Shown: positions 25,075-33,255 of the stretch, in pieces
Layout: every line of letters starts with the position of its first letter
Position numbering within the stretch: the first letter of the stretch is position 1
Assembly (NCBI GenBank): GCA_016713765.1
Contig: JADJON010000001.1
Coordinates: forward strand, 1 to 64,000
Direction of reading: 5' to 3'
Length of the DNA stretch: 64,000 nt
Origin: Bacteroidota bacterium
GTDB lineage: Bacteria > Bacteroidota > Bacteroidia > AKYH767-A > 2013-40CM-41-45
Made by a program: the position numbers and the translations under genes
The notes under the pieces: generated by a model
The model's input: only the letters and a program-made list of their open reading frames with translations
Database searches by the model: none
What the model was told of the DNA's origin: nothing

Positions 25075-25275
25075 ATGAGAAACTATACAAAAGTCGATTT
25101 GGAAGAACTCGTTTCCTGTCAATTGGAGAACCTTAACGCTATGCACGATTTGCTTAGTATCATGAAAGTACAGAACGAGTTACTGCATAACGCCAATAAA
25201 AAACTTAAAGATGAAATTTCTGAATTCAAAGAAAAGCACTTTGTATATCCAACTGGGAAACGAAATCGAAAGTAA
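25075..25275 (+). CDS. Small coiled-coil protein divergent from the XRE gene
   Basis: 66 residues, MRNYTKVDLEELVSCQLENLNAMHDLLS followed by a heptad-like IMKVQNELLHNANKKLKDEISEFKEKH and a basic tail ending GKRNRK. It begins about 27 bases after a TATTTTG element and shares the palindromic operator with the XRE gene. No family recognised. Size, start and position suggest a real small gene, perhaps a regulator or inhibitor of the system, but a chance frame is possible. Confidence 0.45.
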   Translation: MRNYTKVDLEELVSCQLENLNAMHDLLSIMKVQNELLHNANKKLKDEISEFKEKHFVYPTGKRNRK

Positions 25276-25297
25276 CATCATTCTTGCGGGTGGGAGA

Positions 25298-25359
25298 TTT
25301 GGCTCTTTTGGTTTTGCGGAGGGTCGGCTTGCGTGTCGGGCAAAAGCAAATGTGCCAAA
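25298..25359. repeat. Covarying hairpin element 2
   Basis: CTCTTTTGGTTTTGC pairs with GCAAAAGCAAATGTG. An outer TTTGGC/GCCAAA pair extends the stem to about 20 positions with 5 mismatches. Same conserved CTCTTTTG and CAAATGTG edges as at 19085, 27516 and 38398, with a different stem sequence. Located about 200 bp before the right end of cassette A. The rest of 25276-25553 is non-coding and rich in TTGTCGG-like steps. Confidence 0.55.
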
Positions 25360-25561
25360 TGTGGGTTGGCTAAAATTGAATTTAAAAATGTGCAGTGGGG
25401 AAAATAAAAAATACAGAAGGGTCGGTCTGAGTGTCGGCTTTCTTCTTGTCGGTTTGTAATACTGTTTGTCCGTTAGTCACTTGTCGAAATGGTTTGTCGT
25501 GTACCTACTTGATTTCAGTCGTCAGTCTGTCGCTGTCTTGTCGTCTTAGGCTTGCTTATAA

Positions 25562-27227
25562 CGTCAGTTCGTGCAACAACTCCCCAAAAATTCAGCACCA
25601 CCCTTCCCGGACGATAACAGGAACAAGCTGCCAGCACGAATATTTTTGGTATTGCCTTGCATTACGGAGTGCCCTATCCGTAAAAATAGAAAAAAGCAGC
25701 TTCCTCAGCCACTTTTTCAACTTAGGCAGGCCTAGGATGTTTATAACCCTCCGAAAATTATAAATCAGGTAAATGAGTCCGAACTCTCCTTCGTTCTTCC
25801 GCAGGCCTTTTAACAGGATGTGGTCGTATCCCCACTGTCGTTTGATGGTCCCGAAGATGTGTTCGATGATCTGCTGACGAAGTGTATAGACGGATGAGTT
25901 TTCTCTGACCCGCCGGTTGTTGCGCTCTACCGCTTCGGCATGTACGGAACGCTCGATCACCCGGCCGTTCGGATTGCGCGTGCACAGGTGCCGCACTTCA
26001 CAATTATTACAAGCCGTGGTCTTGTAGTGTTTTACCCGGGTTACCGACTTTTCGTACTTTTTGTTGTACCACTGACCGGTGGTTTTCAGGATATGTCCCT
26101 GTGGACACACATACTGATCTTTCTTCGGGTTATAACGAAAACGCTCGCCGTAAAACTCCGGGGTGGGAACGGGATTGCTCCGGGGAACTTCCTGGTATGC
26201 CACGTAGGTGTAGATGTCTTCCCGCTGGCAGGCGGCAAGCTGCTCGCCGTTGTGGTAACCCTTGTCGGCCAGTACGGCCACGGCCTCTGTATCACAGATG
26301 CTCTTGGTCTTCTGAGCCATCGGCAGCAGGGCTTTGCGGTCGTTCTGGTTGGTGACTTCGTACTCGAGCACCAGCTTATTGGCCGAGTCTGCGACGGTCT
26401 GCACGTTGTAGGCCACTTCGATCACCGAGCCGTGCAGGATCATGCTGCGGGCATCGGGGTCGGTGGTGGAGACCTGGTCCTGGCCGGTGGCGGCAAGCTG
26501 CTTTTCGATGCGCTTATACTTTCGGCGCTGAGCTTTTTGTTTCTTCAGCTTCTCACCAACGGCTTCCTGCTGAGCTTCATCCAGGTCACCGGCATTGAGT
26601 TCTTCGATATAGGATTGAATCTTGGTATCGATGTATTCCAGTTGCCGGTCGATTTTCTTCTGGTTGAAGTTGTTCTTCTTGGAGTTGACCGCTCTGAACT
26701 TGCTGGAGTCCAGCGCCACCAGTGTTTTCCCGGTCAGGCCCTTGCGGTTGAGTTGCCGTACGAAGTGGGTGAACGCATTACGGAAGAGCTGCGGATTCTC
26801 CGACCGAAAACCGGCAATCGTACGAAAACAGGGCTGCAGGCCTTTCAATAGCCACAGCAGCTCAATGTTCCGCTGGCACTCACGCGCCAGGAGCCGGGAG
26901 GTTCGGATCCTGTTCAGGTATCCGTAGACATACAATTTGAACAGATCCGCCGGGTGATACATCGGCCGGCCTTCTTCCACCGGCGCTTTTTCCAAAAAAC
27001 CCAAATCCTTAAGCGGGAGCGCATCCACAAACAGATCAATTACCCTGACCTCGGCATCTTCCGGGATCAAATCATCGATACACGTCGGGAATAACGTGGC
27101 CTGCCTGCGATCAAATCCGGTGAGGTATTTCATGGGAAGCCGATTATCCTCTGAAGATAATCAGCAATCCCCTTAATTGGATTGAATTTCTTTAAACAGG
27201 GCGGGAAGGTTTTTGCACAGTCTGACG
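25562..27227 (-). mobile_element. IS1182-family insertion sequence
   Basis: 1,666 bp with terminal inverted repeats CGTCAGTTCGTGCAACAAC at the left and, read inward from the right, CGTCAGACTGTGCAAAAAC (about 15 of 19 identical). It carries one intact transposase. GC content is visibly higher than the island around it, so it arrived independently. It interrupts an attC-like palindrome just after its TAAC core. No clear target duplication is visible. Confidence 0.75.
25592..27133 (-). CDS. IS1182-family DDE transposase
   Basis: 513 residues, uninterrupted. N-terminal FPTCIDDLIPEDAEVRVIDLFVD and GRPMYHPADLFKLYVYGYLNRIRTSRLLARECQRNIELLWLL are the IS1182/IS5-like DUF772 domain. The DDE catalytic region has LVALDSSKFRAV (first D), AVLADKGYHNGEQLAA (second D) and the C-terminal IIEHIFGTIKRQWGYDHILLKGL (E). 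A lysine/glutamine-rich insertion lies between the first two. CxxC-type cysteines (CNNCEVRHLC) precede the last block. Probably active. Confidence 0.92.
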   Translation of the reverse strand: MKYLTGFDRRQATLFPTCIDDLIPEDAEVRVIDLFVDALPLKDLGFLEKAPVEEGRPMYHPADLFKLYVYGYLNRIRTSRLLARECQRNIELLWLLKGLQPCFRTIAGFRSENPQLFRNAFTHFVRQLNRKGLTGKTLVALDSSKFRAVNSKKNNFNQKKIDRQLEYIDTKIQSYIEELNAGDLDEAQQEAVGEKLKKQKAQRRKYKRIEKQLAATGQDQVSTTDPDARSMILHGSVIEVAYNVQTVADSANKLVLEYEVTNQNDRKALLPMAQKTKSICDTEAVAVLADKGYHNGEQLAACQREDIYTYVAYQEVPRSNPVPTPEFYGERFRYNPKKDQYVCPQGHILKTTGQWYNKKYEKSVTRVKHYKTTACNNCEVRHLCTRNPNGRVIERSVHAEAVERNNRRVRENSSVYTLRQQIIEHIFGTIKRQWGYDHILLKGLRKNEGEFGLIYLIYNFRRVINILGLPKLKKWLRKLLFSIFTDRALRNARQYQKYSCWQLVPVIVREGWC

Positions 27228-27346
27228 GTTTTCGGCTTTGCGAAGGCGGGGCTTTTTAGCACTACCGTTCAATTGAAAAACCGCACTTCAATTATACGAA
27301 AAAACTGTCAACCGAAGCACTGCACCCCCGCTTTTGCAAAACCGAT

Positions 27347-27390
27347 GTTAGCAGATGGCGTTCTGTCCTCCGTGTCAAGTTGCACTACCT
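27347..27390. repeat. Conserved cassette-end leader, copy in cassette B
   Basis: Begins GTTAGCAGATGGCGTTCTG and continues TCCTCCGTGTCAAG, matching 18928-18974 at GGCnTTnTGTCCnCCGTGTC. Non-coding. With the hairpin at 27516 it makes the first 220 bp of cassettes A and B structurally alike. Confidence 0.45.
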
Positions 27391-27515
27391 TTTGATTTAT
27401 GCTCCGAACTGTCAAAATGCTTGTCTGTCGTGGGTTGTGCATTGGCAAAAAAAATTAAAACACCGAAGGGAGGGAAGAAAAAAAATGAATTTCTTCTTGG
27501 GTCGGGCAGGCACAC

Positions 27516-27565
27516 TCTTTTGCAAACTTTGGTCTGCGGGTTGGCTTGTAGCGGTTTGCAAATGT
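27516..27565. repeat. Covarying hairpin element 3
   Basis: CTCTTTTGCAAAC pairs with GTTTGCAAATGTG across a 26-nt loop with GGTCTGCGGG and GGCTTG. Compared with element 1 the stem base pair G-C at position 5 is changed to A-T on both arms, a compensatory change. Located about 170 bp inside cassette B. Confidence 0.6.
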
Positions 27566-27637
27566 GTGTGACTGCTGCTTAGGGTCATTTGTTATGTTTA
27601 TTTTGTAATTGTCTGCCGAAACAACCCTTCAAATTCA

Positions 27638-27645
27638 TAAATTTG
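27638..27645 (+). promoter_or_regulatory. Bacteroidota -7-like element before dndA
   Basis: TAAATTTG fits the TAnnTTTG consensus and lies 10 bases before the dndA ATG, implying a very short 5' untranslated region. A matching -33 TTTG at the right spacing is not clear. Confidence 0.3.
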
Positions 27646-27655
27646 TCAAATAGAA

Positions 27656-28837
27656 ATGGAAGCGAAAAAACAAGTTATTTATTTAGATAATAACGCAACT
27701 ACCCAAATTGATAAAAGGGTCTTGGATGCGATGATGCCATTTCTCACCAATGAGTTTGCAAATGCCAATAGCACACATCAGTTTGGAGTCTATGCTTACG
27801 AAGCTGTCAAGTCTGCCAGAGTCCAAGTAGCGGAATTAATTGGAGCAGAAGCACACGAAATTGTCTTTACAAGTGGGTCAACCGAGGCGATAAACCTTGC
27901 TATTAAAGGTGTCGCTGAAAATTACCAGTCAAAAGGGAAACACATTGTTACGGTGTCAACTGAACATAGTGCCGTTTTAGATACTTGTCAATATTTGGAA
28001 ACCAAAGGTTTTGAAGTTACCTACTTGTCTGTCAAGGCAGATGGTTTGCTTGATTTGGATGAACTTAAAACTGTCTTGCGTGATGATACCATTTTGGTGT
28101 CTGTCATGCTTGCCAACAACGAAACGGGTGTCTTACAACCGATAAAGGAAATTGCTGAACTGTCGCATGGTGTTGGTGCTTTGTTTATGACTGATGCAAC
28201 ACAAGCAGTTGGAAAAATTGCTGTCAATGTTGATGAACTCGGCATTGATTTACTCTGTCTAAGTGGTCATAAATTATATGCTCCGAAAGGTGTCGGTGCT
28301 TTGTATGTTCGTCAAAGAATGAACCGTGTCAAAATACCTGCATTGTTGCATGGTGGTGGTCATGAAAAAGGTTTGCGAAGCGGAACGCTGAATGTCCCAG
28401 GAATTGTCGCCTTAGGTGAAGCCTGTGCTATTGCAAAAAAAGAGTTATCAAAAAACGCTGAAAGCATTGGTGCTTTGAGAGATTATTTAGAAACTGAATT
28501 ACTCAAGATTGATGGAACTACTGTTAACGGAAACACTTCTTCACGATTATTCAATACGTCAAACATTCTGTTTCGTGGTGCTGATTCAGATGCTATCATC
28601 ATGGGTTTGAGTAATCCTGAAACCGATTTGCCTTTAATTGCTGTGAGCAATGGAAGTGCTTGCACTTCTGCATCAATTGAACCTTCTCATGTTTTAACTG
28701 CAATGGGCTTAGATGAAGTTGCTGCATTTAGTTCTATTCGTTTTTCTATCGGAAAATTCAATACCAAAAAGGAAATGGATATTGTTATTGATGCTGTGAA
28801 AAATGTTGTTATTGGTTTAAGGGCAATGATTAGCTAA
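27656..28837 (+). CDS. dndA: Cysteine desulfurase DndA (IscS/NifS-like)
   Basis: 393 residues, full-length class V aminotransferase. YLDNNATTQIDKRVLDAMMPF at the N-terminus, SGSTEAINLAIKG, TVSTEHSAV, the PLP lysine in SGHKLYAPKGVGALY (about K205) and the catalytic cysteine in NGSACTSAS (about C336). It mobilises sulfur from L-cysteine for DndC. It is the only dnd gene on the plus strand and converges on the end of the long minus-strand operon, overlapping the HEPN gene by 8 bases. The dndBCDE genes opposite make a Dnd role more likely than a housekeeping IscS. Confidence 0.88.
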   Translation: MEAKKQVIYLDNNATTQIDKRVLDAMMPFLTNEFANANSTHQFGVYAYEAVKSARVQVAELIGAEAHEIVFTSGSTEAINLAIKGVAENYQSKGKHIVTVSTEHSAVLDTCQYLETKGFEVTYLSVKADGLLDLDELKTVLRDDTILVSVMLANNETGVLQPIKEIAELSHGVGALFMTDATQAVGKIAVNVDELGIDLLCLSGHKLYAPKGVGALYVRQRMNRVKIPALLHGGGHEKGLRSGTLNVPGIVALGEACAIAKKELSKNAESIGALRDYLETELLKIDGTTVNGNTSSRLFNTSNILFRGADSDAIIMGLSNPETDLPLIAVSNGSACTSASIEPSHVLTAMGLDEVAAFSSIRFSIGKFNTKKEMDIVIDAVKNVVIGLRAMIS

Positions 28838-29648
28838 ATTCTATCTCCAACTGTTCATCTTCAGTTGATTCAAAATCGTAGTAATGTAACAACCTCAGGT
28901 AGTCTATAGTTTTTACATAAATTTCATCTCCTATTCCAAAAGTCTCAGCTTGTATTTCGCTGACATCATTCTTATATTTTGCAATAAGAATCATTTGAAT
29001 TGAGAGTAAAACTATCCGAGAAGCAACTGAGAAAATATCAACTTCAAGTGCCTTCTTTTCAATTCCCCAATCAGGAGGTTCTGGAAACAAAAATGAACCA
29101 TGTGCAAATTCATTTCTTATTTCATATACAACGGATAAACCAATGCCGTGTTCAGAATTACATTCTTTAATTTGAAAAAGAGACTCTAATGGTTTTCTTT
29201 CATCATGAATAATGTTGTTTGATTTTAGAAAAATTCTCAACTGATGAATCAATTCGTTGTAATACTTTAAACGAACATTGCAATTTTCAAATTCTGCTTT
29301 AATAAAATAGGTTGCTTTTGATATTTTTCCGAATCCTCTAGGGCATTTTTTTAGTTTTAGAGTTATTATCAAACTTTCTAAACTGCACCAAACAAAATTG
29401 AAGAATACTAACTCGGGTAATAATTGTTTATTGTGCTTTCCTAAGGCATCTGAATAGTCATCTGCCGATTCACATAAACCAATAGAGTAATCATACTTAA
29501 AAGCATCATAATCTACACTTTCAATTCTGCTTGCTACATCTAACCAATCATAAACTATTTGAAATTCGTATGGACTTCCCAAATCATGTAGGCAAAGAAA
29601 TAACCTTCTAGCATGGTCTTGAAGTGATAATAGTTCTTTCATAGTCAA
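28830..29648 (-). CDS. HEPN-like protein, last gene of the dnd operon
   Basis: 272 residues. The C-terminal half has VVYEIRNEFAHGSF, an RX4H motif (about R178, H183) in the helical context typical of HEPN RNases and of ApeA/Swt1-like domains. The rest is helical: N-terminal LQDHARRLFLCLHDL and central NFVWCSLESLIITLKLKK. The start overlaps the stop of the 102-residue gene (ATGA), so it is co-translated. HEPN proteins in defence islands are often RNA-cleaving abortive effectors. A role as effector of this phosphorothioation system is inference. Confidence 0.6.
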   Translation of the reverse strand: MTMKELLSLQDHARRLFLCLHDLGSPYEFQIVYDWLDVASRIESVDYDAFKYDYSIGLCESADDYSDALGKHNKQLLPELVFFNFVWCSLESLIITLKLKKCPRGFGKISKATYFIKAEFENCNVRLKYYNELIHQLRIFLKSNNIIHDERKPLESLFQIKECNSEHGIGLSVVYEIRNEFAHGSFLFPEPPDWGIEKKALEVDIFSVASRIVLLSIQMILIAKYKNDVSEIQAETFGIGDEIYVKTIDYLRLLHYYDFESTEDEQLEIEFS

Positions 29649-29953
29649 AACAACATACCAAGATGCAGCAATAATCCCCTTGCTGGTGAATGTGTAATAG
29701 GAACGAAAGGTTTAAAATTTACTGTTGCAAAATCTTCAAGTTCTTTGTAAGCCCTGTAAACTTCTTTCAAATTCATGCTCCATTCTTCTTCTGACTTAGC
29801 GTCTAAGCGTAGAAAAAACATTTCATCATTTTCAATTCTCTGAACTTCATATCGTCTGCCGTTAGAACTGGTAAACGATTTTACTTTTCTTGCCTTTTCA
29901 AGAAATTCTGAAAGCGGAATTAGTGGAGTTATTTTTTGAAATGTCTTTGCCAT
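29645..29953 (-). CDS. Small conserved-position protein between rmuC and the HEPN gene
   Basis: 102 residues: MAKTFQKITPLIPLSEFLEKARKVKSF, then SSNGRRYEVQRIENDEMFFLRLDAKSEEEWSMNLKEVYRAYKELEDF and a C-terminal THSPARGLLLHLGML. The middle looks like a small alpha-beta domain with a strand-turn-strand YEVQRIENDEMFFLRL. No family recognised. It is coupled to the HEPN gene by a 4-base overlap, the geometry of a toxin-antitoxin pair, so it could be the HEPN antitoxin (inference). Confidence 0.55.
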   Translation of the reverse strand: MAKTFQKITPLIPLSEFLEKARKVKSFTSSNGRRYEVQRIENDEMFFLRLDAKSEEEWSMNLKEVYRAYKELEDFATVNFKPFVPITHSPARGLLLHLGMLF

Positions 29954-29958
29954 AACTT

Positions 29959-31467
29959 CTAATTTTCTTCCGTTGTATCATCTTCCTGACTTGCATCCAA
30001 AATCATCTTTGTTTCGGCTGCGGGCAACTCCTGAACTTGTCTTAATTTTCTTTCAATAGCTCGTGTTCTCACTCCTGCTGTGTCTATTACATTTGATGCT
30101 TCATCAAGTTTTTTCTTTGTCTTTTCAAGTATAGTTCCAAACTGCCCGAACTCTGTTTTCACTGCTCCAAGCAAATCCCAAACCTCGCTGCTGCGTTTTT
30201 CGATTGCCAAGGTTCTAAAGCCCATTTGCAAACTGTTAAGCAAGGCACTCAAAGTAGTTGGGCCGGTTATGGTGATTTTGTAATCTTTCTGCAATTGCTC
30301 AAAAAGTCCCGGAACTCTCAACACTTCGCCAAACAAACTTTCATAAGGCAAAAACATGATACCGTATTCTGTGGTGTTCGGTGGGTCAATGTATTTTTCT
30401 TTAATGTCTTTGGCATTTTTCTTAATGCCGTTGATAAACGCTTTTCGATATTCTTCAATTTTATCTACATCGCCTTTGTCATAAGCATCTACCAAGGCTT
30501 CATAATCCTCTTTTGGAAATTTTGAATCTATAGGCAACCACAAAGTTTTTTCAAGGTTGTTGCCATGTGGCATTTTGATGGCAAATTCTACTACCGCACC
30601 GCTTCCTACTTTTGTTTTTACATTCTTCTCGTATTGCTCGTTGGTCAATAAATCTTCGATGATGTTCTGCAACTGATATTCGCCCAAAACGCCTCTTGAT
30701 TTTACATTGCTCATTACCTTTTTCAAATCGCCAACACTCACTGCCAAAGTTTGCATTTCTCCCAAACCTTTGTGAACGGCTTCTAATCTGTCGCTTACTT
30801 GTTTGAATGATTCGCCAAGGCGTTTTTCCAATGTTTCGTTGAGTTTTTCATCAACGGTTTTCCGCATTTCTTCCAACTTCTTCTCATTGCCTTCCTGCAT
30901 GGTTTTCACTGATTTTTCCAAACTCAATTTGAGTTCTGAAATTTTTTCGCTGTTAGCAACATTTTGTGTTTTCTGACTTCTTTCAAAATCTGAAAACTGT
31001 TCTCTCATGCGTTCTTTATAATCTTTCAAAGCATCGTTTAATTCCTTTTTGAATGCTTCCAGATTATCTTTCAATTCATTTCTGCTTTCCTTGCTGTTGT
31101 TGTCTATGCTCTTTTGAAAGTCAACCAATTTTTCTTCAAAGGTTTTGCGGATGGCTTCTAACTTTTCTTCGTTTGATTTGGTGAGGTTGCCTAATTGCTC
31201 AGAAAATGTTTGAGTAAACTTATTGAGTTGATTGCCAATTTCCGTTCTTAAACCTGTTGCCGTTTCTGCACTTTCTTTTCTATTGGTTACAAATTCATCT
31301 TTTAGATTTTTCTCGGTGTCTTTCAAATTGGAAGTCAGTGTTCCGATAGAAGATTTGATTTCGATTAACTCATTGCCTGATTCTTTCTTACCTGCTTTTA
31401 AGGTGAGAAAGATGTTTACGATTAGGAGAATCGCAAGGGCTGAAAGGAATATGTAAACGACTTCCAT
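29959..31467 (-). CDS. rmuC: RmuC-family protein
   Basis: 502 residues. One N-terminal membrane anchor (about residues 3-24, VYIFLSALAILLIVNIFLTL), a long coiled coil (about 35-240) with repeats like EEKLEAIRKTFEEKLVDF, then the RmuC nuclease-like domain: GVLGEYQLQNIIEDLLTNEQYEKNV, AIKMPHGNNLEKTLWLPIDSKFPKEDY, TEYGIMFLPYESLFGEVL and ITGPTTLSALLNSLQMGFRTLAIEKRS. RmuC limits inversions and is predicted to be a PD-(D/E)XK nuclease. Placement 5 bases after dndB suggests it works with the Dnd system here. Confidence 0.88.
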   Translation of the reverse strand: MEVVYIFLSALAILLIVNIFLTLKAGKKESGNELIEIKSSIGTLTSNLKDTEKNLKDEFVTNRKESAETATGLRTEIGNQLNKFTQTFSEQLGNLTKSNEEKLEAIRKTFEEKLVDFQKSIDNNSKESRNELKDNLEAFKKELNDALKDYKERMREQFSDFERSQKTQNVANSEKISELKLSLEKSVKTMQEGNEKKLEEMRKTVDEKLNETLEKRLGESFKQVSDRLEAVHKGLGEMQTLAVSVGDLKKVMSNVKSRGVLGEYQLQNIIEDLLTNEQYEKNVKTKVGSGAVVEFAIKMPHGNNLEKTLWLPIDSKFPKEDYEALVDAYDKGDVDKIEEYRKAFINGIKKNAKDIKEKYIDPPNTTEYGIMFLPYESLFGEVLRVPGLFEQLQKDYKITITGPTTLSALLNSLQMGFRTLAIEKRSSEVWDLLGAVKTEFGQFGTILEKTKKKLDEASNVIDTAGVRTRAIERKLRQVQELPAAETKMILDASQEDDTTEEN

Positions 31468-31472
31468 CTTAG

Positions 31473-32717
31473 TTATACAATAGGTTTAAGGTCATCTTTA
31501 TAGGATAAGTTATATTCCTTATAAATCTTTGTAAGCTCATTTGAGATATAATTTTTTTCATCTTTTTTGCCTAAGAGAAATCTAAAGATTGACTTTTTTA
31601 GTTTTTTGTGCCCGGTTTCCATTTTGTCGCCCTTCCAAAAGACATACATCCAATTTTTACTACTAAGGTCAAAATCAATTTTTGCAACATTTTCTTTGAA
31701 TACTTTAATTCGTTTTAAATCGTCAAACTCTTTATATATTGTAGCAAATAAAAGTTGACCTTCGGGTCTTAATAATAAATTCCCCCCATTCTTTTTATTT
31801 CGAATAAATTTTGAAGGAACGGATTCCTCTTTAATGAATTTGATGACGTTTGGAAATGTATCGAAGAAAAACGACCAAAAATCAGTTATCTTTTTATACA
31901 ATTGCTTTAAAACTTCATCTGTTGGACGGATAATTACTTTCGATTTGTAAAGTGTAGAATAATCCACTAAAATTTTATTGATTTCATAAAGACAAACTAA
32001 TGTTGTAAAATTCTTTATGTCTGTAGCTGTTAGGTTAAACATTTTCGTGGAGGAAACGGCATTATCTAAAATAAAAATAGGATGGTCTTGAACTAACTTA
32101 CGTGTTAGTATAGCAGCAGCATCATCTTCTTCAAGAATTACTTTTTCGGCAGGTTTTATAGATACTGCATACCTATTTAAAACAGTAAATAATCTTCTTG
32201 TTCGCTCTTTTAAATCTGATTTATGAATCACAATAATTAATGAAATTTCATCATCACCAATAGATTTATTTTCTTCAAATGCTTTTCTTATACCAAGTAG
32301 GCGATGTTGTCCATCTAAAACAAATATTTCTTCATTACCTGCTAAAGTCAAAACACCAATTTTATTTTCAATATAATCAACATCTGCATCATCAATTAAG
32401 TCATTGTCTATCCTAAATTGTCTTTCAAGGTCAAAGTCAGCCCATTCTGGATTTCCTTTGTGTATTGCAACAATCAGAGAACTAAAGAATCTTTCTTTAC
32501 TTTTAAGCAAATATTCTTTTATTTTGGATATACGACTTAAATCAATTTCCCTTTGAAGTATCTGATTGATGTTTTTCGTGTAAAGTGCTTTTGATTCTGG
32601 AACAGTAATTACTCGATTTCCCTCAACTATATCTTTAACTTTAATTACAGTAGAAAAATAGTTCCAAGAACCAAAGTTTCCTCTCAATGAAGGTAGATGA
32701 ATTGATTTCTGTGCCAT
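31473..32717 (-). CDS. dndB: DNA sulfur modification protein DndB (DGQHR domain)
   Basis: 414 residues. The signature FVLDGQHRLLGIRKAF (DGQHR near residues 133-137) defines the DGQHR/DndB family. Upstream is RISKIKEYLLKSKERFFSSLIVAI and downstream RRLFTVLNRYAVSIKPAEKVILEEDDAAAILTRKL, both typical. DndB represses and tunes dnd expression in studied systems. Here it is not first in the operon but follows the GIY-YIG gene, after dndC, dndD and dndE. Three bases separate it from that gene's restored stop codon. Confidence 0.88.
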   Translation of the reverse strand: MAQKSIHLPSLRGNFGSWNYFSTVIKVKDIVEGNRVITVPESKALYTKNINQILQREIDLSRISKIKEYLLKSKERFFSSLIVAIHKGNPEWADFDLERQFRIDNDLIDDADVDYIENKIGVLTLAGNEEIFVLDGQHRLLGIRKAFEENKSIGDDEISLIIVIHKSDLKERTRRLFTVLNRYAVSIKPAEKVILEEDDAAAILTRKLVQDHPIFILDNAVSSTKMFNLTATDIKNFTTLVCLYEINKILVDYSTLYKSKVIIRPTDEVLKQLYKKITDFWSFFFDTFPNVIKFIKEESVPSKFIRNKKNGGNLLLRPEGQLLFATIYKEFDDLKRIKVFKENVAKIDFDLSSKNWMYVFWKGDKMETGHKKLKKSIFRFLLGKKDEKNYISNELTKIYKEYNLSYKDDLKPIV

Positions 32718-32720
32718 AAT

Positions 32721-33241
32721 TTAGTTATATATACTTCGTGAATTTAATGCTCTTCTTGCCCTGAATTGATTGTTAAGAGGTGGGATGATATTATCGTAGA
32801 GATTTTGTTCAATTATTTCTATTTGATTATCTGGCAGAGCTAAATCATAGAAGTAAACCCAAGTTTTATTTTCCCACAGATTCGTTAGAAGCTGGATATT
32901 TCTTCTCTTATTCCTATCGCCAATAGCACTAACGTATTCATAAAATCGTCTGAAAAAGTATTTGTCCCAACGACTTTTCCAACATACATTAAATAATTTG
33001 CCGAAGGAGTAAAGGGGAATTCTGGTTCAACAAAAAACATATAAATGCCCTTTCTATTTCTAACCGCTCCTAAATTTGCTCTTATATTTTCGTTAAACTG
33101 TATTCTAACAGGTGCGTTTAAAATGACTGCCAAATTAGGATTAATGTTATTCCATAATTCATAATGCAGCACAAAGGTTGGAATGTTATATAGTTTCTCA
33201 GGATTTAAATCGGCTAATTCGTCTCTTGTCAATACTGGCAT
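32721..33241 (-). CDS. GIY-YIG-like nuclease domain protein, frameshifted
   Basis: The uninterrupted frame ends at 32885 after 118 residues, but adding one T to the T5 run at about 32952-32956 restores TNTFFRRFYEYVSAIGDRNKRR followed by WENKTWVYFYDLALPDNQIEIIEQNLYDNIIPPLNNQFRARRALN, ending just before dndB. The restored protein is about 173 residues with GIYMF (about 65), YVGKV (86) and FRRFYEY (97), the order of GIY-YIG nucleases. The Asn in the late PLNNQF also fits. Reading was done by hand. It sits inside the dnd operon, so it is a candidate nuclease component. Confidence 0.65.
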
Positions 33242-33255
33242 AAACTTTTATTTAC

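Larger units (their letters stand above)
25554..27355. repeat. attC-like site P2 between cassettes A and B, split by IS1182
   Basis: With the IS (25562-27227) removed, the site reads GCTTATAACGTTTTCGGC...TTTGCGAAGGCGGGG, a 65-bp middle, then CCCCGCTTTTGCAAAACC GATGTTAGCAGA. The arms pair over about 25 positions and the ends are AAC and GTT, for a total of about 137 bp. GTTAGCAGA (27347-27355) is the exact complement of TCTGCTAAC at the far end of the next block (38669-38677). TAACGTTTT is shared with site P1. Confidence 0.6.

Noticed and set aside
25211..25459. Plus-strand open frame overlapping the 66-residue gene
   Set aside because: It runs through a hairpin element and TTGTCGG-rich non-coding DNA; no family features or start signal.
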